Source: Takakia lepidozioides
Taxonomy: Eukaryota > Streptophyta > Takakiopsida > Takakiales > Takakiaceae
Direction of reading: 5' to 3'
Assembly: GCA_030704615.1 (NCBI GenBank)
Contig: CM060734.1
Span: 57,428,042 to 57,492,041 of the forward strand
DNA: 64,000 nucleotides
Shown: positions 46,210 through 58,176 of the stretch, piece by piece
How the letters are laid out: each line of letters opens with the position of its first letter
Position numbering within the stretch: position 1 is the first letter of the stretch
Translations under genes and position numbers: made by a program
Notes under the pieces: generated by a model
What the model was told of the DNA's origin: nothing
Seen by the model: only the letters and a program-made list of their open reading frames with translations
Databases searched by the model: none

Positions 46210-49200
46210 TCAAGAACTATTGGAGGTTTCAGAGGAACCACTTCCAGAGTTTATAGCAATATCATCTATGAATACAGCAGCACGTCCGCGACATTTTTTT
46301 TTTCCACGACCTTCATGTAGATGCGAATACATTGTTTGTTGGGATAACACCCGTGCGCAAGCTTCAGCGTAAACCGGCAAGCGGTAAGCTCTAGGGGGAC
46401 TCGGGGACATGTAGTGTCCTTGGAAACCGAAAGGTGTCTACTGATTCGATGACTGGTGCCGAACTCTGGAAAGCAAAAAGAGGAATGGTGGTAGATGTTA
46501 ACATCCAGATATAGACAATGTAAGCAACCATCTGTCAAACGGGAATGACACAAGTACATGCAACATATTTTGCACGACTACAGCCGAACTTACTCACACT
46601 CAAAATCGGAGTCCACGTCGAGATCCTCCTCAGGCGCTTCGGCTCCTCCAGAAGTCCCTGTGTGGATGGGGCAGAAGTAGTGCCTGACTCAAGCTGACAA
46701 AGCTCGCTTGAGAAGAGCTCCGTATCAGCCTCCATGCCGAAGAAGTGCCTTCTGGCGCTCTTGCAAGCATGAAAAGATGCTCCTGCAAATCCAAGACGAA
46801 CGAGAAATTAAAACAGGGCTTCCCTAAGGTCACTGCCCATATGTCAAACACAATGTGAAGGGCCCCACCTGTGCCCATAGACAAATCAACCACTCGTCCA
46901 CCATGACGGCTGCATGTCTCCACCAAAGTCTGCATGAAAGCTGGAGATTTCTCCCGTGCACCTCTCCAAGGGACATCAATCGACCTTTTCATAGTTCAAC
47001 CCGAGTCGACGTAATTGAAGATAACATCATCCTCCACAGGCTCGCAGGTGGGGTCAATGTGAGCGGCAAGGTCCCTCAACTGGAACTCAGCAACACCAGG
47101 AGGAAGAGTGTCCTTCCGCCTCACCAAGCACAAAGCTTCGAACACCCGAGTCTGTCAATAATCACGAAGAGAGCATGAGGCAAAAGACATAACCTACCTG
47201 TTGATTTACTGAAAAACCACGAAACTTTAATTGAAAGGAACCAACTCACTTTCTGCCCCGGGAACTCGCCCTTCGTAAGAGGCAGAGTATTGATGCATGT
47301 CCAAATTTTGATGACACGAAACCCGGAAGCTTTCATGTAGCTGAAAAGAGTTCTTCGCGCCAACGTGTCCTTTGACTGCATGAGAAGAAGAGCCCCCGAG
47401 TCAGAAAGGAATTTGTTGCTGAATGAGAAAGCCCACTGCCAGTAACGAGAATCCGATTTGTTCCAAGTCGGGGTCGAATTGGAAGGGAACACATCAGGGA
47501 CAGGAAAACCGTCAGGAATGTCCAGCACCACAAGGTCAGTCGCGTATGCCTGCTGAACTCCATTCACCCAATCCGGACTTTTTGTGACCTACAGCAAAAA
47601 ACAGGAGACAGTGTAAGAAGCCAAATCCAAATCCAGCACGAGATCAATACCCTGGACAAGTCAGAACAAGTGGCCAAACCAAAATCACTCATACAACAGT
47701 TAAGACATATGTGCTTACCTGAGTGAGGAACGAAACAAGCATGTCCCATGATTTCGAGGGCACCCCTTTGAATGTGGACTTCCTGGACTCCATCATTGCA
47801 AGAAAACTTTCATTCAGCACCTTATGATTGAACTGTCCCAAAACCCTGGAGGGATGTTCTCTCGCCTCGAAAGGCTGCTCCCTCGACTTTGATGTTCTCC
47901 TATCCGTCCTAGTTGGAGAAGGCTATCTTTCAGCGACCTCTGACGGTCCCTGTCCTTGCGGAGCTGCACTTTTCCCCTTCCCCTTAGGATCCCCGACAAT
48001 CTTCCCCTTTCGTTTTGGAGTAGCAGATTTCTCGGGCTCTTTTGCAGCCAGAGCAGAAATGATTCTGTCTTGAATGTCTTTGTCAGCCAGTGGGGCAATT
48101 GTTGCGGCGTTGTCGTTCAGGTTTCTCAAAACAACTTCATCGAATGGTGTGTCCTGTTTTGGCAGGTCGAGGTACCACCCACGGTCTCTGAAGTGCACCT
48201 TGCTCCAGTCTCTGGCAATACCAGCCGTGTACATTGTCTTGTCATTGGAGGGGTCAGCCCATGAGTAGATGAAGTCTGGGTCATCGCTAAGGTACTTTCC
48301 CGGTATGAGGACATGATACATGTACCTGCACACACAAAATCCAGGCAATCATTCGATCTGAAAATGAAACAGATCACACATTAGGAAAAGGGTATTGAAA
48401 TGCAGGTAAGCAACACTCAGAAATCAGCTTTTGCAATCCCGAATCAACCTTGCATTGACGTAATGTTGATTCGAGCAGAAATGGGAAACACAAAATGTGG
48501 AGAACTGTTCTTTGACAAGTGCAATTCAACATTGCTTCAACGCAAGGTTGTTTTCATTCACAGAGGAAATGGAAAACAGTGCTTGAAAACAACCATTCGA
48601 ATATCTACTGGTACGGATATTCAACATTGCGTTGGCGCAATGTAGAATTCCTCTGTTGAAACACATGTCCATGGTATCTGATAACCATAACTTTCCTACA
48701 ATTGTATGGAAATCAGGGTATTGCTACGGGACATTTCTAGCAATCCATACCACCAAACAATGTTGCGTCAACGCAAGTCTGTTTGTTGGTACAGTGTAAG
48801 CTCTAAATAACATTTCAAACAGACTCCAAACAGACTTTATGTTCATCTTGGCAGCATTGGAACTGGAAACGACAGCAAATTATAGCCCAAAAACACAGGT
48901 AAACCTACATAGCCTGGCCCTTCATCAACCTTGCGTTGACGCAAGGCTGATTTTCCTGTCAGTTTTTCACCTTTCACATGCAGAAAAATGGCATTATGGG
49001 ATACCCCACGTATAGGAAATTGAAACCAAAACAACGGGATACAAGCTTGCGTTAACGCAATGTTGCTCGAATGCACATCCAGAGCCCTCCGAGCTCCCTC
49101 AAAACCTACAAATTCGCAATTCTATATAGAAAGTACGACACAAGAATACAGAAACATGCCCTTCAAGTACCAAATTTGTTTCAAGGAGGTCACACCTGTA

Positions 49201-51100
49201 CAACACTCGTTTCATTGCTTGCTTGTTGTTGTACTGGTTTTTGAATTCGTACGACCTGGAGATTCCTTCGTCTTTCTCAAACTCCCTGAAGAAGCAATTG
49301 TTCCAAACAGCGAGCTTCCATCTCCTGATATAGGCCTCCCGTGTGATCCGGGGGCAAGCCATCTGGATTTTGTAGTCTGCCATGGACTCCCCAAGTGCAG
49401 CGACTGCATGTTTTTCTAAGTGTAGCAAGAAAGTTCATAAGAATTTGGGAGACATTACGGAGCAACACTAATTTCTGAAAATGGTTTTGTGGAAACCATA
49501 CCTGACTCCAGAATGTGGCTTTGTGTAGCCATTGGTCGAATGTGTGGTCGCTAACAACTTTTATTGCTTGTGTCTTCGAGTCCCTCTCAGGAGTTGGGAA
49601 CATGTTGGTGTCTCTCACAAGTGGATCCAAATTCCAGATCTCCAACCACCTGATTTTGGTTGCATTGTCCACCATTGAAATGGAAAGACGATGTAGTTTC
49701 TCTTGAGTCATTTCTGGCTTGGAGCCATACTTGTCATAATGTGCTTTCACCTGCTCCAGAAATTCCGTGCCAAGACATGGATCTGCTATCCGGATTTGTT
49801 TGTCGAATGCACTCATGAGGTTCTTCCTTTGATTGTTCATCTCGAATTTCATCATGTCCTCAAGCCCAGTTGCAGACCTCTGCTCTTCTGTGTGGGAATC
49901 ATAGTACTCTGCTTTCGCCTTCAAACCAGTTTCTGCTATTTCTTGCTGCATTCATAACAGGTAAAAAGAATCAAATAATGGCGTTTCTTGACAAAATTTG
50001 CAGTAACAACAAGCAAACAGGTGTCAAGAAGCTTACAGTGTACATGTAGTCAAGAAAAGCCTCTCTTGTCAAGCTGTACCATGTGCTTGAATTCTTCTCA
50101 GCACACCTCTTTATATGTTGAGGACTGAGCACGTTCGTGAATGAATCCAATTGCATCAGCCCTATCTTCTGGATGCGGAATAGAGTGTGGCAGAGATTGG
50201 TCGTCACATGGGAGGTTTCAATGGACCTGGAAAAACCTTCAACTCATAAGAGGATTTCAAATTGTGGGAATGCGGAACAGACACAATGTTGGCAACTTAC
50301 TTATTTATGTCGTGCATGGCTGTCAGGAGCTGCGTGACACGTCCTTTGTGGTCGAGAACCATGGAAACCACGCTCCAGTGCCATTCGATGTCGTCCGTGT
50401 GCAAGCTTGAAATGTAATCCATCCAGGCAAACAGTCTTTGGTTCCCATCCCAGACAAAAAACATCTTTCCTATGAATGCTTTTGTGGAGGCCTTTTTGGA
50501 CAGCTTAAACTCGAACTCCCTGTTTACATCCCGCCAGCATGCATCCCAACTTTGCTCAATGTCCTCCGTTACAAGACACTCCTCTCCTTTCGTGTTCATA
50601 GTGGATACGTAGAACACTGCAGATCCCTTGACATAGCCGTTCACAAAGTCGTTCTTCAACTTTGTGATGTCATTCCTCAATGCTGGTCGAACAACGGGCA
50701 TGGAGATCATCCTGCAAAGCGGAATGACCAGGTTTCCGCCGGGAACCTCCATCGACAGAATCACCTTCGACGAGTTCACTTTTTGCCCACCCATAATCTC
50801 CTCGGCCTTGTCTTCATAGTGTCCCTCCAATGACTCTTCCTCACAATCACCTTCTGACACTGCCGAATCTTCCCCCACGGATTTCCTTTTTCTTTTCCTC
50901 TGCAAAGAATGAACATCCTGTGAGTGACAAATTGAGCTCCCATGGATCAAACCTTGCGTTGACGCAAGGTTGATTGATGGGGATGTAGCTTAGTCTGAAA
51001 GGCATCTCGGAATGTCTTTTGAACCCAATAAATGCTTTGCGTTGACGCAGGGTTCTTTTGGGAGCTTCAAATAATCAACTTTCCCTACCTTGCAGTTCAT
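46210..51100 (-). CDS. Beta-class N4/N6 DNA-methyltransferase-like protein carried by the MULE
   Basis: Exons joining in phase: 51089-51100 (MNCK, likely start), 50301-50899, 50037-50226, 49502-49945, about 49196-49416, 47719-48325, 47250-47588, 46869-47151, about 46600-46783, then 3' sequence to 46210. The junction after 49502 is uncertain. The N-terminal 500 residues match no domain I know (e.g. DIEWHWSVVSMVLDHKGRVT), followed by a Lys-rich linker (PKRKGKIVGDPKGKGKSAAP). The C-terminal third has methyltransferase features in beta-class order. First is a motif IV position, DLVVLDIPDGF, where active enzymes have (D/N)PP(Y/W). Then come FLSDSGALLLMQS, EKSPAFMQTLVET and motif I VVDLSMGTGASFHACKS, ending GMEADTELF (motif II acidic residue). 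An acidic tail ends SGSGSSETSNSS. In-frame TAG (47923-47925), TGA (46996-46998) and a frameshift near 46650 interrupt this copy. Inference: SAM-binding fold kept, catalysis doubtful. Confidence 0.7.
48440..49070. repeat. Dyad repeats, intron cluster (six copies)
   Basis: Inside the 48326-49195 intron there are palindromic units of the form A-CCTTGCG-TTGA-CGCAAGG-T or variants: 48442-48472 (CCTTGCATTGACGTAATG), about 48530-48550, 48622-48643 (ACATTGCGTTGGCGCAATGT), about 48762-48781 (TTGCGTCAACGCAA), 48929-48948 (CCTTGCGTTGACGCAAGG), and 49047-49065 (CTTGCGTTAACGCAATG). Several depart from the main type with matching changes in both arms. Confidence 0.8.
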
Positions 51101-51480
51101 TGTATGAGAGTTCGGCCGCTGGGAGTGAACAAAAGAGGCATCAAAATCAGCCTCGCGTCAACGCAAGGTTGATTCGTGTGCTGCATCTGCTTCGTTTCAC
51201 CTAAACCCTAAACATACACTCTGGAGGTCGGCATCAACCTTGCGTTGACGCAAGGTTGATTAGGAGCTCTCGGATTGGTGTTCAACAAACAAAATATCTA
51301 TTGGAAAAGTAGATTGCATTCTCTGCTTTCTTCTTAGAAATTGATGATGCATCGGGAGCATTCATCTTTCCCATGTCTGCATAGCTTGATTGTAGTGCAA
51401 CTTCTGCACTATTTTCATGCCCACAACATATACTTAGGAGGTCGACTTCAACCTTGAGTTGACGCAAGGTTGATGTCGAC
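50950..51480. repeat. Dyad repeats, 5' cluster (five copies)
   Basis: Around the first exons of the methyltransferase-like gene: about 50953-50972 and 51237-51256 (both ACCTTGCGTTGACGCAAGGT), 51037-51054 (CTTTGCGTTGACGCAG), 51156-51173 (CCTCGCGTCAACGCAAGG), and 51451-51470 (CCTTGAGTTGACGCAAGG). Spacing is about 80-200 bases and irregular, unlike a simple tandem array. Each is flanked by TCAAC/GTTGA, lengthening the dyad to about 28 bases. Confidence 0.85.
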
Positions 51481-51737
51481 CTCTATGTTTAGCATGAAAC
51501 AGACAAAAACAGAGAGGGCAAAAGAGAGTTCATAGCCACCTCCGGTTTTTTCATTGCACTTGATGATGCTCCTGAGGCATTCAACTTTTCCATGTGGTCT
51601 GGAGGTAGCATGCTTCCAAGGAGGTCCCGGTGGTGCGAAACAAGGGCAGACGGCATCGTTTCCGCGTCCATTTGTTCTCCCTGCTCTTTCAAGACCTGGT
51701 TCTCCACTCGCAGTGCTTTCTCCCGAGCCCAGCTCAC
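51282..51737 (-). other. Possible 5' exons upstream of the methyltransferase-like gene
   Basis: Two minus-strand frames (51737-51489, 51467-51282) have protein-like composition. The first holds a short heptad stretch (EKALRVENQVLKEQGEQM) and then DHMEKLNASGASSSAMKKPE. The second repeats a related pattern (DMGKMNAPDASSISKKKAE), as if an exon had been duplicated. They could be 5' exons of the gene that continues at 51100. I cannot fix the splice borders. Confidence 0.35.
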
Positions 51738-51960
51738 TTCCTCGTCCTCCCCCCCTTCTATTGGAGGTTGCTCTTTGTCGCCTCCGGGTCTTCCCCCCCT
51801 TCTATTGGAGGTTGCTCGTTGCAGAATCCTGTTTTGCCCTTCGTCCTCATCTCCGCCGGAGGTTTATTCTCCCATTCTAAGTTCCCGTCTTGCCTTCCTC
51901 ATCCTCTCCTTAGCGCGTGCCCTTTGCTTGTTTGATGTGAAATAAAGTGTTCTTCGACGC

Positions 51961-53018
51961 TTGCTTCTCCCTCGGAATGGGGTCACCGTCTCTGCAGAAT
52001 CCAGGGTTGCAAAGACAATAAGGAGAAGAAGGAAAAAGAGGGCTAGGGGAGGGTCACCGCAAGGCCTTCAACGCCAAGATGTTCACTCGGAACGACCTGT
52101 GCACCACATGGTCATTCCACATGCATGGCGAACACGTGCCCATCTAATCATTATGAATTTTTGCGGAAACATTAGTTCATCTTCCATCCAAAATTCGTTC
52201 GGGTATAAACTCCTCTCATCCGAAAAAGTTCATTATTGGGTAATCTCTTTTGGGATGTTTCAGAGGAATGTGAAGTATGTACAGTTGTACAGCGGTGCAG
52301 GTGCCGTTAAAATTGAATGGAAATGGGCATCTCTTCTGGACTCTTTGACATGACAGCCAAATGGCGGCTCTGTCAGTCAACTTGTCAACCAATGCACTGG
52401 TGGGGCACCTGTGAAAAAACAGTTGGATTCTTTGATTAGGGCTGACATTATGCACTCCGCATTTGGGCACTCTGTGACCATCCGCTTGGTTCGCACGGGG
52501 ACACATTTCTTTGATGTGCCAACCCGCGTTAGGAGATTTGCAAGCAAGAGGGATACCTGCAATTGTGTGTAAGGACGTCTTCTATGCAGCCAAAAACTCC
52601 GCTCTAATACACCCTGCATACAGAAGCTCCATCGGACTGTGAACTCTGCGTTCTGAAGCAACATTGGCAGATGGCCTCCCAGGCCATGGGCTCCCTTGAC
52701 GCGGACTTCTTCAGTGAGGACCACCCTGTGCCAGGTGTATTGTTTTGTTTTGCGGTGGTGCATGAACTCGTCCTCGCAACGCAGTTTTGGTTGGAAAATG
52801 GAACTCTATTCCTTCAGAGGGAAGTGTACGATGCCAATGGAAAACTGCTCAAGTACGCGTTCCAGAAACCTTCGCATACTGCACCAACCACACAATGGAG
52901 AGTGCCTCTAGGCAGATACAGGGTGCTTAGTGCTCCTCGGAGACAGTCTGCAGGATCATTCGTAACTCCTAGCACGGCAACATCAGTGGTCCATGTGTAG
53001 TTGAGCTTTCGGACTCGT
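51961..53018 (+). pseudogene. MULE transposase gene, 5' part, cut by the retrotransposon
   Basis: Plus-strand frames before the LTR insertion encode an N-terminal region with several frameshifts: about 52200-52353 (YVQLYSGAGAVKIEWKWASL), 52376-52570 (IMHSAFGHSVTIRLVRTGTH) and 52671-53000 (FLQREVYDANGKLLKYAFQK). The fold is not recognised. A TAG closes the last frame at 52998-53000, but one base out of that frame an acidic, Ser/Asp-rich reading runs up to the LTR at 53018. It resumes directly after the other LTR at 59977, which shows that the retrotransposon split one ORF. Confidence 0.55.
53014..53018 (+). repeat. Target site duplication of the chromovirus, left
   Basis: CTCGT here and CTCAT at 59977-59981 flank the two LTRs. 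Four of five bases match. A 5-bp duplication is usual for Ty3/gypsy integration, and the difference is a single transition. Confidence 0.7.
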
Positions 53019-53744
53019 TGTCGCGCACCTCACTTCGGTAAGCTCCCCTTCAAGTCATAGTTACTCGCTTTGATGCGCGCGCCTGACTCCCAACCTGGCC
53101 GCCGGGCAACTTGGAGCTTCGGCTGCTCACCGGGACATAACGGTCCCCCTTCGCTCTCCCACTAAACCCTCCACCTATTTGGGCCTAGTGGAATTCCCTT
53201 TTGGTAGATGGCAGTCCGGAACAGCTCCCCACTCTTTGGTCGCTTTCCGGCTCGTTCGCTTACTCACTAGTTTTTGGTCACCAACGGGCTTGCACCGTTC
53301 TCGGGGTCACTACTCCCCTTATATATACTTCTGTAGCTGTCCGCGGGGGTTTCACAACCAGCCATGCCATTTTATGGCGAACCACCACGAAAACCCTCGA
53401 CTCCGGGTGGTGAGTCGCGGTGAGTCTTGGCCCACTTACCACGGCCCCATTGGGCCGTGATGAGTCCCAAGACTCCCCACGACTCCCACCACGAGGTCTC
53501 CACCCCATGGTGAGTCCTATGCCACCCCCACTAAGTCCCGCTAAGCTACCACCACCCCTTGTGGAGCCACCCCCACCGCAACCCGGTGTGCGGGGCTCCA
53601 CCTAGTGAGCGCCTCTGCCTCCTTGAGTGCCTTGGGCACTCAAGGGTGCTTCAGCCCCCGTACCTATCGCTGCTACTGCCCCCACCACAGGGGCAGCCCC
53701 TTCTGTGTCCCGACCCCTTGCCCTCAAGGCAAAGGGCCGCGACA
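53019..53744 (-). repeat. 3' LTR of the chromovirus
   Basis: 726 bp, beginning TGTCGCGCACC and ending GGGCCGCGACA, so it has the usual TG...CA ends within a short TGTCGC/GCGACA inverted repeat. A TATA-like CTTATATATACT lies at about 53318-53330. The polypurine tract expected just outside (53745-53765) is poor (minus strand GGTAGGGGTGTG). Confidence 0.95.
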
Positions 53745-54645
53745 CACACCCCTACCAACAGGGAGTCGATGTCCTCATCGACTTGTCCATTTTGTAGAAA
53801 CGAACATCCAAGTTGTGGCGTCCCACATCAAGGAGTTTGTTTCCGCACCATGGCGTCCCATGGCAAAGAACCAAACCCCACACTTGACTTTACTCTCCAC
53901 TAGCTAGTTCGGCCGACTTCCTCCAAGTCCCGGCCAAGGGTGGAGCCTCTCCAGCTCCTCCCAGTGCACTCTTCTTGGCCTACTTCAAGGCCAAGGAACG
54001 ATCCTCCCCGAGGATCGAATCGCCTTACTGCAACAACATTGCTTGCGACCGCTCATGATGCCGCTTTTGGCATCACCTTGAGGGTTCACCTGGAACCCTC
54101 TTTGACTAGGAAGATAACCTTGAACCAACCGTGCGCCCCAATCACTACAATTGGGTCCGCCTTGGAATGCTGGCCTGAGGTACGGGAACACGCCGAAGCC
54201 GCACTACGACTTCGTCCCGAGGCTACACGATTATAGTACGTGAACGGAAGCACGTAGCTTCCGCGTTAGCCCGCACTACAAGGCAACCCCCTCGGTAGCG
54301 CAGTTATAGTATGCGCACGCGCCAGGTGCGCACTAGCACGTGAACTCCCAAAGAAGGCGCAAGTTTCCTTGCCCCTTGGATGGAGGTCACCCGATTTCGG
54401 CACTACGCAAACACACGATTAACCCAATTTACCTCTCCCACTTTTATAAGCTAGCATGCATTCTACACACTAGCCAACCATACCATGCATCACCATTCCA
54501 AACAAAATAGGACGCACAACATTTGGAAGCCATTTCATTTATAGCACGTTTTGTACAATACAAGTTTTTGCAATCGGATTCCTAAGCTAGCTAAGCCGGG
54601 CTAAGCATGCATTTCCTCCCCCACGCTCCAAGGTTGATGTCCCCA

Positions 54646-55500
54646 TCAACGCTTCTTCCGCTTTTGAGGTCGCCCTTCGAAAGCTGCAACCGCCTCGGAT
54701 GCGTTTCCCATTTCTGAGGCACGCACCCAAGATGCCTCCACATGATGATAGCCCTTCCATTTGACGAGATACTCCGTTTCTCGGTTCTTGAACCTCCTCG
54801 ACTTAAGTATTGCCTCCACCTCGTACTCAGGTTCATTTTCATGATCCAACAGCATAGGTGGCGGACGCAACACTTGATGCCGATTCGGACGCGCTTCATC
54901 TTTGAAGTAAGGCTTCAAAAGGGAGACATGGAATACTGGGTGCACCTTGCTGTTTGCCGGCAGCTCCAATTCATACAATCCTCATTCATAACCTTCCGAA
55001 TGCGAAAGGGTCCCGCATACGGAGGTACGAACTTCGGACTCACTTCCGGAGGTAGTCGGATTGATGTTCAACCAGACCTCCGTGCCTGCCTCAAACTTCA
55101 CTTTCCTCCGCTTCCGATTCGCCTGCCTTTCATACCGTTTCCTAGCTTTGGCAATGTTGTACTTTGCGAGCTTCAACAAACGCTCGCGTTCTTCCAGTAC
55201 CGCCGTTACTGCTGGTTCCTCAACGTCCTGGGCGCCCAACTTGTCGGCACCAGAGGTGCTTTTCCATAGACCAATACGAAAGGGGAAACTCCCGTTGCGG
55301 AGTGTTCGTGTTTTGTGTTATTATAACAGAACTCTGCCGCGTCTAAGTGTTCCACCCAGTCTGTTTGGTCTGCCGACACGTAATTCCGCAAGATCTGCTT
55401 CACTACGGAATTCACTCTTTCTGTTTGGCCGTCGGTCGGAAGGCGGTGCTCATCTTCAGCCTCGTCCCCATCTTCTTCCAAAGTGTCCTCCAAAATTTAC
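54646..55500 (-). CDS. Chromovirus integrase C-terminus and chromodomain (frameshifted)
   Basis: Minus-strand frames 55493-55206, 55239-54982 and 54978-54646 carry, in order: the third catalytic residue of integrase (Glu in TDGQTERVN), the GPY/F-like linker region with FEAGTEVWLNI, HPVFHVSLLKPY, and a chromodomain (EYEVEAILKSRRFKNRETEY, followed by LVKWKGY and SWVRASEM). Chromodomains of this type bind histone marks and steer integration to heterochromatin. Two frameshifts separate the pieces. Confidence 0.88.
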
Positions 55501-56530
55501 TCGTAAACTTTGGATCGCGGTCCGAGACAATATCCTTCGGGACTCCATGATGCTTTAAGACGTGGGCAAAGTAAAGTCGCCCTGTCTCCTGCGCCGTTGC
55601 CGTCTCCTTGGTGGGGATGAAATGGCCCATTTTACTGAACCTATCCACCACCACCATGATTGCATCGAATCCTTTTGACAGCGGCATAGCAGTCATGAAA
55701 TCCATCGAGACGCTTTCCCAAGTCCCCTCTGGAATCGGCAAGGGTTGTAACAGCCCCGCTTGCTTTTTGTACTCGCTCCGGTTTTGTTGGCATGTGGTGC
55801 ATGTCTTGACATACTCCTCTGCCTCCTCCCTCAGTTTGGGCCAGAAATACTCTTTCTTCAAGAGTGCCGCAATGCGCTTGGCTCCGCCGTGGCCCGCAAG
55901 CGGGCTATCATGACATTCTCTCAAGAGGCTATCTCTGATCCCTCCCTTCGGCACGTAGAGACGCTTTTGCTTATACCGGAGCAGTCCATTTTGCAAGTGG
56001 AACTGCGATTTAACCCCCATCCTCAAGTCCTGCATCACGGACTTCGCTAGCTCATCCTTCCGGCAAGCCTTCCGGATCTTCCTTTGGAGCGCCGTCTCGC
56101 CCTTGTACACCAACAAGAGCTGCTGCTTTCTACTTAAAGCATCGGCCACCACGTTGTCTCGTCCCGGTTTGTACTGGATATCCACGTCGAACACCGCCAA
56201 AGTATCTTGCCACCTAAGTTGTTTTGGGGACAACTTGGGCTGCGTGGCAAAATACTTCACCGTGACATTGTCCGTGAACACCTTCACTGGGTTGGAACCA
56301 ACATAGTGGCGCCAAAGCTCAAGACAATGCACCACCGCCTTCATCTCTTTCTCGTGCGTCGGCCACCGTCGCTCCACTTCATTCAGTTTCTTACTTTCGT
56401 AAGCCACTGGACGTCCATCTTGCATCAGTACACCCCCAATCGCGAAGTCCGACGCATCTGTATGTATCTCGAACGGACGATCGAACTCCGGGATTTTCAA
56501 GACTGGAGCTTCCGCCATCCGCTGCTTCAA
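55412..56530 (-). CDS. Chromovirus RNase H and integrase
   Basis: A 372-residue minus-strand frame. It starts with the end of RT and RNase H ([32 protein letters not shown] with catalytic Asp/Glu, then FTDN). The integrase zinc finger follows ([13 protein letters not shown] and CTTCQQNR), then the first two residues of the DDE triad (SMDFMTAMP and [10 protein letters not shown]). The frame then shifts near 55490, with the third catalytic residue in the next frame. The start Met is not a true start, since this part is made from a polyprotein. Confidence 0.9.
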   Translation of the reverse strand: MKQRMAEAPVLKIPEFDRPFEIHTDASDFAIGGVLMQDGRPVAYESKKLNEVERRWPTHEKEMKAVVHCLELWRHYVGSNPVKVFTDNVTVKYFATQPKLSPKQLRWQDTLAVFDVDIQYKPGRDNVVADALSRKQQLLLVYKGETALQRKIRKACRKDELAKSVMQDLRMGVKSQFHLQNGLLRYKQKRLYVPKGGIRDSLLRECHDSPLAGHGGAKRIAALLKKEYFWPKLREEAEEYVKTCTTCQQNRSEYKKQAGLLQPLPIPEGTWESVSMDFMTAMPLSKGFDAIMVVVDRFSKMGHFIPTKETATAQETGRLYFAHVLKHHGVPKDIVSDRDPKFTSKFWRTLWKKMGTRLKMSTAFRPTAKQKE

Positions 56531-56654
56531 TTCAGCAAAAGCTTGGCCACAAAAGGTGTTCCATGCCCAGACTTTAGATTTACACAGAAGGTCTGACAGC
56601 GGCCCCGCGATTTGGCAAAATTTCTCACATACTTCCGGTAATAGGAGGCGAGTC

Positions 56655-58176
56655 CTAGGAAGGATCGCACTCCCGAGACCGAAGTCGGAGGCTCCCAGTC
56701 CAAAATTCCCTCACCTTTCTGTCATCCATTTTGATCCCATCCTGTGTAATCACATGCCCCAGGAACTCCACTTTTGTGACCCCGAATTCGCACTTTGAAG
56801 CTTTGGCATACAGCTTCCCTTCCCGCAATTTCTGGAACACCCTTTTGAGGTGCTCCAGGTGCTCCTCTTTGTTTTCGAATACACCAAGATGTCGTCGATG
56901 TACACGATCACAAAGTCATCCAACCACTCCTGGAAAAGGCTGTTCATCAGCGTGCTAAATGTCGCTGGTGCATTGGTGAGCCCAAAAGGCATCACCAAGA
57001 ACTCATATGAACCATACCTTGTCCTGCACGCGGTCTTCTCCTCATCTCCTTCCGCCACCCGAATTTGATGATAGCCGGAGCGCAAGTCGATCCGGCTGAA
57101 ATACTTCGCTCCTGCCAACCGATCGAAGAGGTCGTCGATCCTTGGCAAAGGGTACCGGTTTTTGATAGTCACCTTATTCAGAGCCCTGTAATCGACACAC
57201 ATCCGCAGCGTCCCATCCTTTTGTCTGCAAATAGCACCGGGGCTCCGTAAGGTGACTTACTCGGCCGGATGTACCCCTTTGACATTAGATCTTTGAGCTG
57301 AGTCTTCAGCTCGACCAACTCTCTGTGGCTCAACCGGTAGGGCGCCTTGGCAGGCGGTTCCGATCCCGGTATCACCTCAATCTTGTGGTCAACTCCTCTT
57401 CGCGGTGGCAAGCCGCTTGGCAAATCCTCCGGCATCACATCATGGTATTTCTCCAAAATCCCCTTGATCCAATCTGGGCTCGGCTCTCCATCGCCTTCTC
57501 CCTTCACTTCTCTAATGTAAAGCAAAAACTGGGGCTCGTGTGCCTCCTCCACGGCCCACTCCCTTGCTGACAGAAGGTTTATTCGCCCTCCCACGGGTTT
57601 GGGCGTTTCCGAAACTCGTAAGACCTCGCCACCATTCCAACATGGCAGCGTGACTACCCTCTTGCGGCCATCTATGACCGCTCCGGATTTGCTCAAAAAG
57701 GTCATCCCCAAAATGAGATCCACTCCATCGATCTCGCAGACGGTGAAGTTCTCACGTCCCTCCCAACTCCCCAGTTGAAGAGGAACATCGAACGCCAACC
57801 TCGTCGCCAATTGCGGTTCTCCTTTGGCAGAACGCACCTCAATAGAGGCCCCTACGTCAGTTGTCGGGAGTCCCAGCTTTTGTGCCGTTGCCGGTGTCAT
57901 GAAGGAGTGCGACGCTCCTGTGTCCACCAACAATGACACGTTAGTTCCGGATATTATCCCATCCACGAACAATAAGTGACTCCCTTTACGCAATGCGCCA
58001 GTTTCCTGATACAACTCACAAGAATATTTGCCTACCTTGCAAGTCCTGGCGACCACCGCTTCCACCAAGCGACTGATGGTATCTCCGACAGCTCCGTGGT
58101 TGCCCGAGTCATGTTCAATTGTCGGGGTTTCGTGCACTTCTTGGCCATGTGCCCGGGCTCTCCGCAATTGAAACAC
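56655..58176 (-). CDS. Chromovirus protease and reverse transcriptase (frameshifted)
   Basis: 58176-57178 holds the retropepsin active site [12 protein letters not shown] and LILGMTFL, then the RT entry ([20 protein letters not shown]). The frame changes near 57220 to 57202-56750, which gives [40 protein letters not shown] and the YIDDILVYS catalytic motif. It changes again near 56850 to 56840-56655 ([16 protein letters not shown]). RT motifs are intact residue by residue. Only the frame is broken. Confidence 0.92.

Noticed and set aside
46855-47178. Plus-strand frame of 107 codons
   Set aside because: Antisense to the methyltransferase-like exon, whose motifs fit a real fold.
48440-51480. 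The dyad repeats as a CRISPR array
   Set aside because: Spacing is irregular, spacers are not unique units, the repeats are diverged palindromes, and the genome is eukaryotic.
53179-53605. Proline-rich ORFs at 53.2-53.9 and again at 59.4-60.0 kb
   Set aside because: They are the same LTR sequence translated twice. Not genes.
55061-55558. Plus-strand frames of over 150 codons across the retrotransposon
   Set aside because: Antisense shadows of integrase, RT and gag, which have recognisable motifs on the minus strand.
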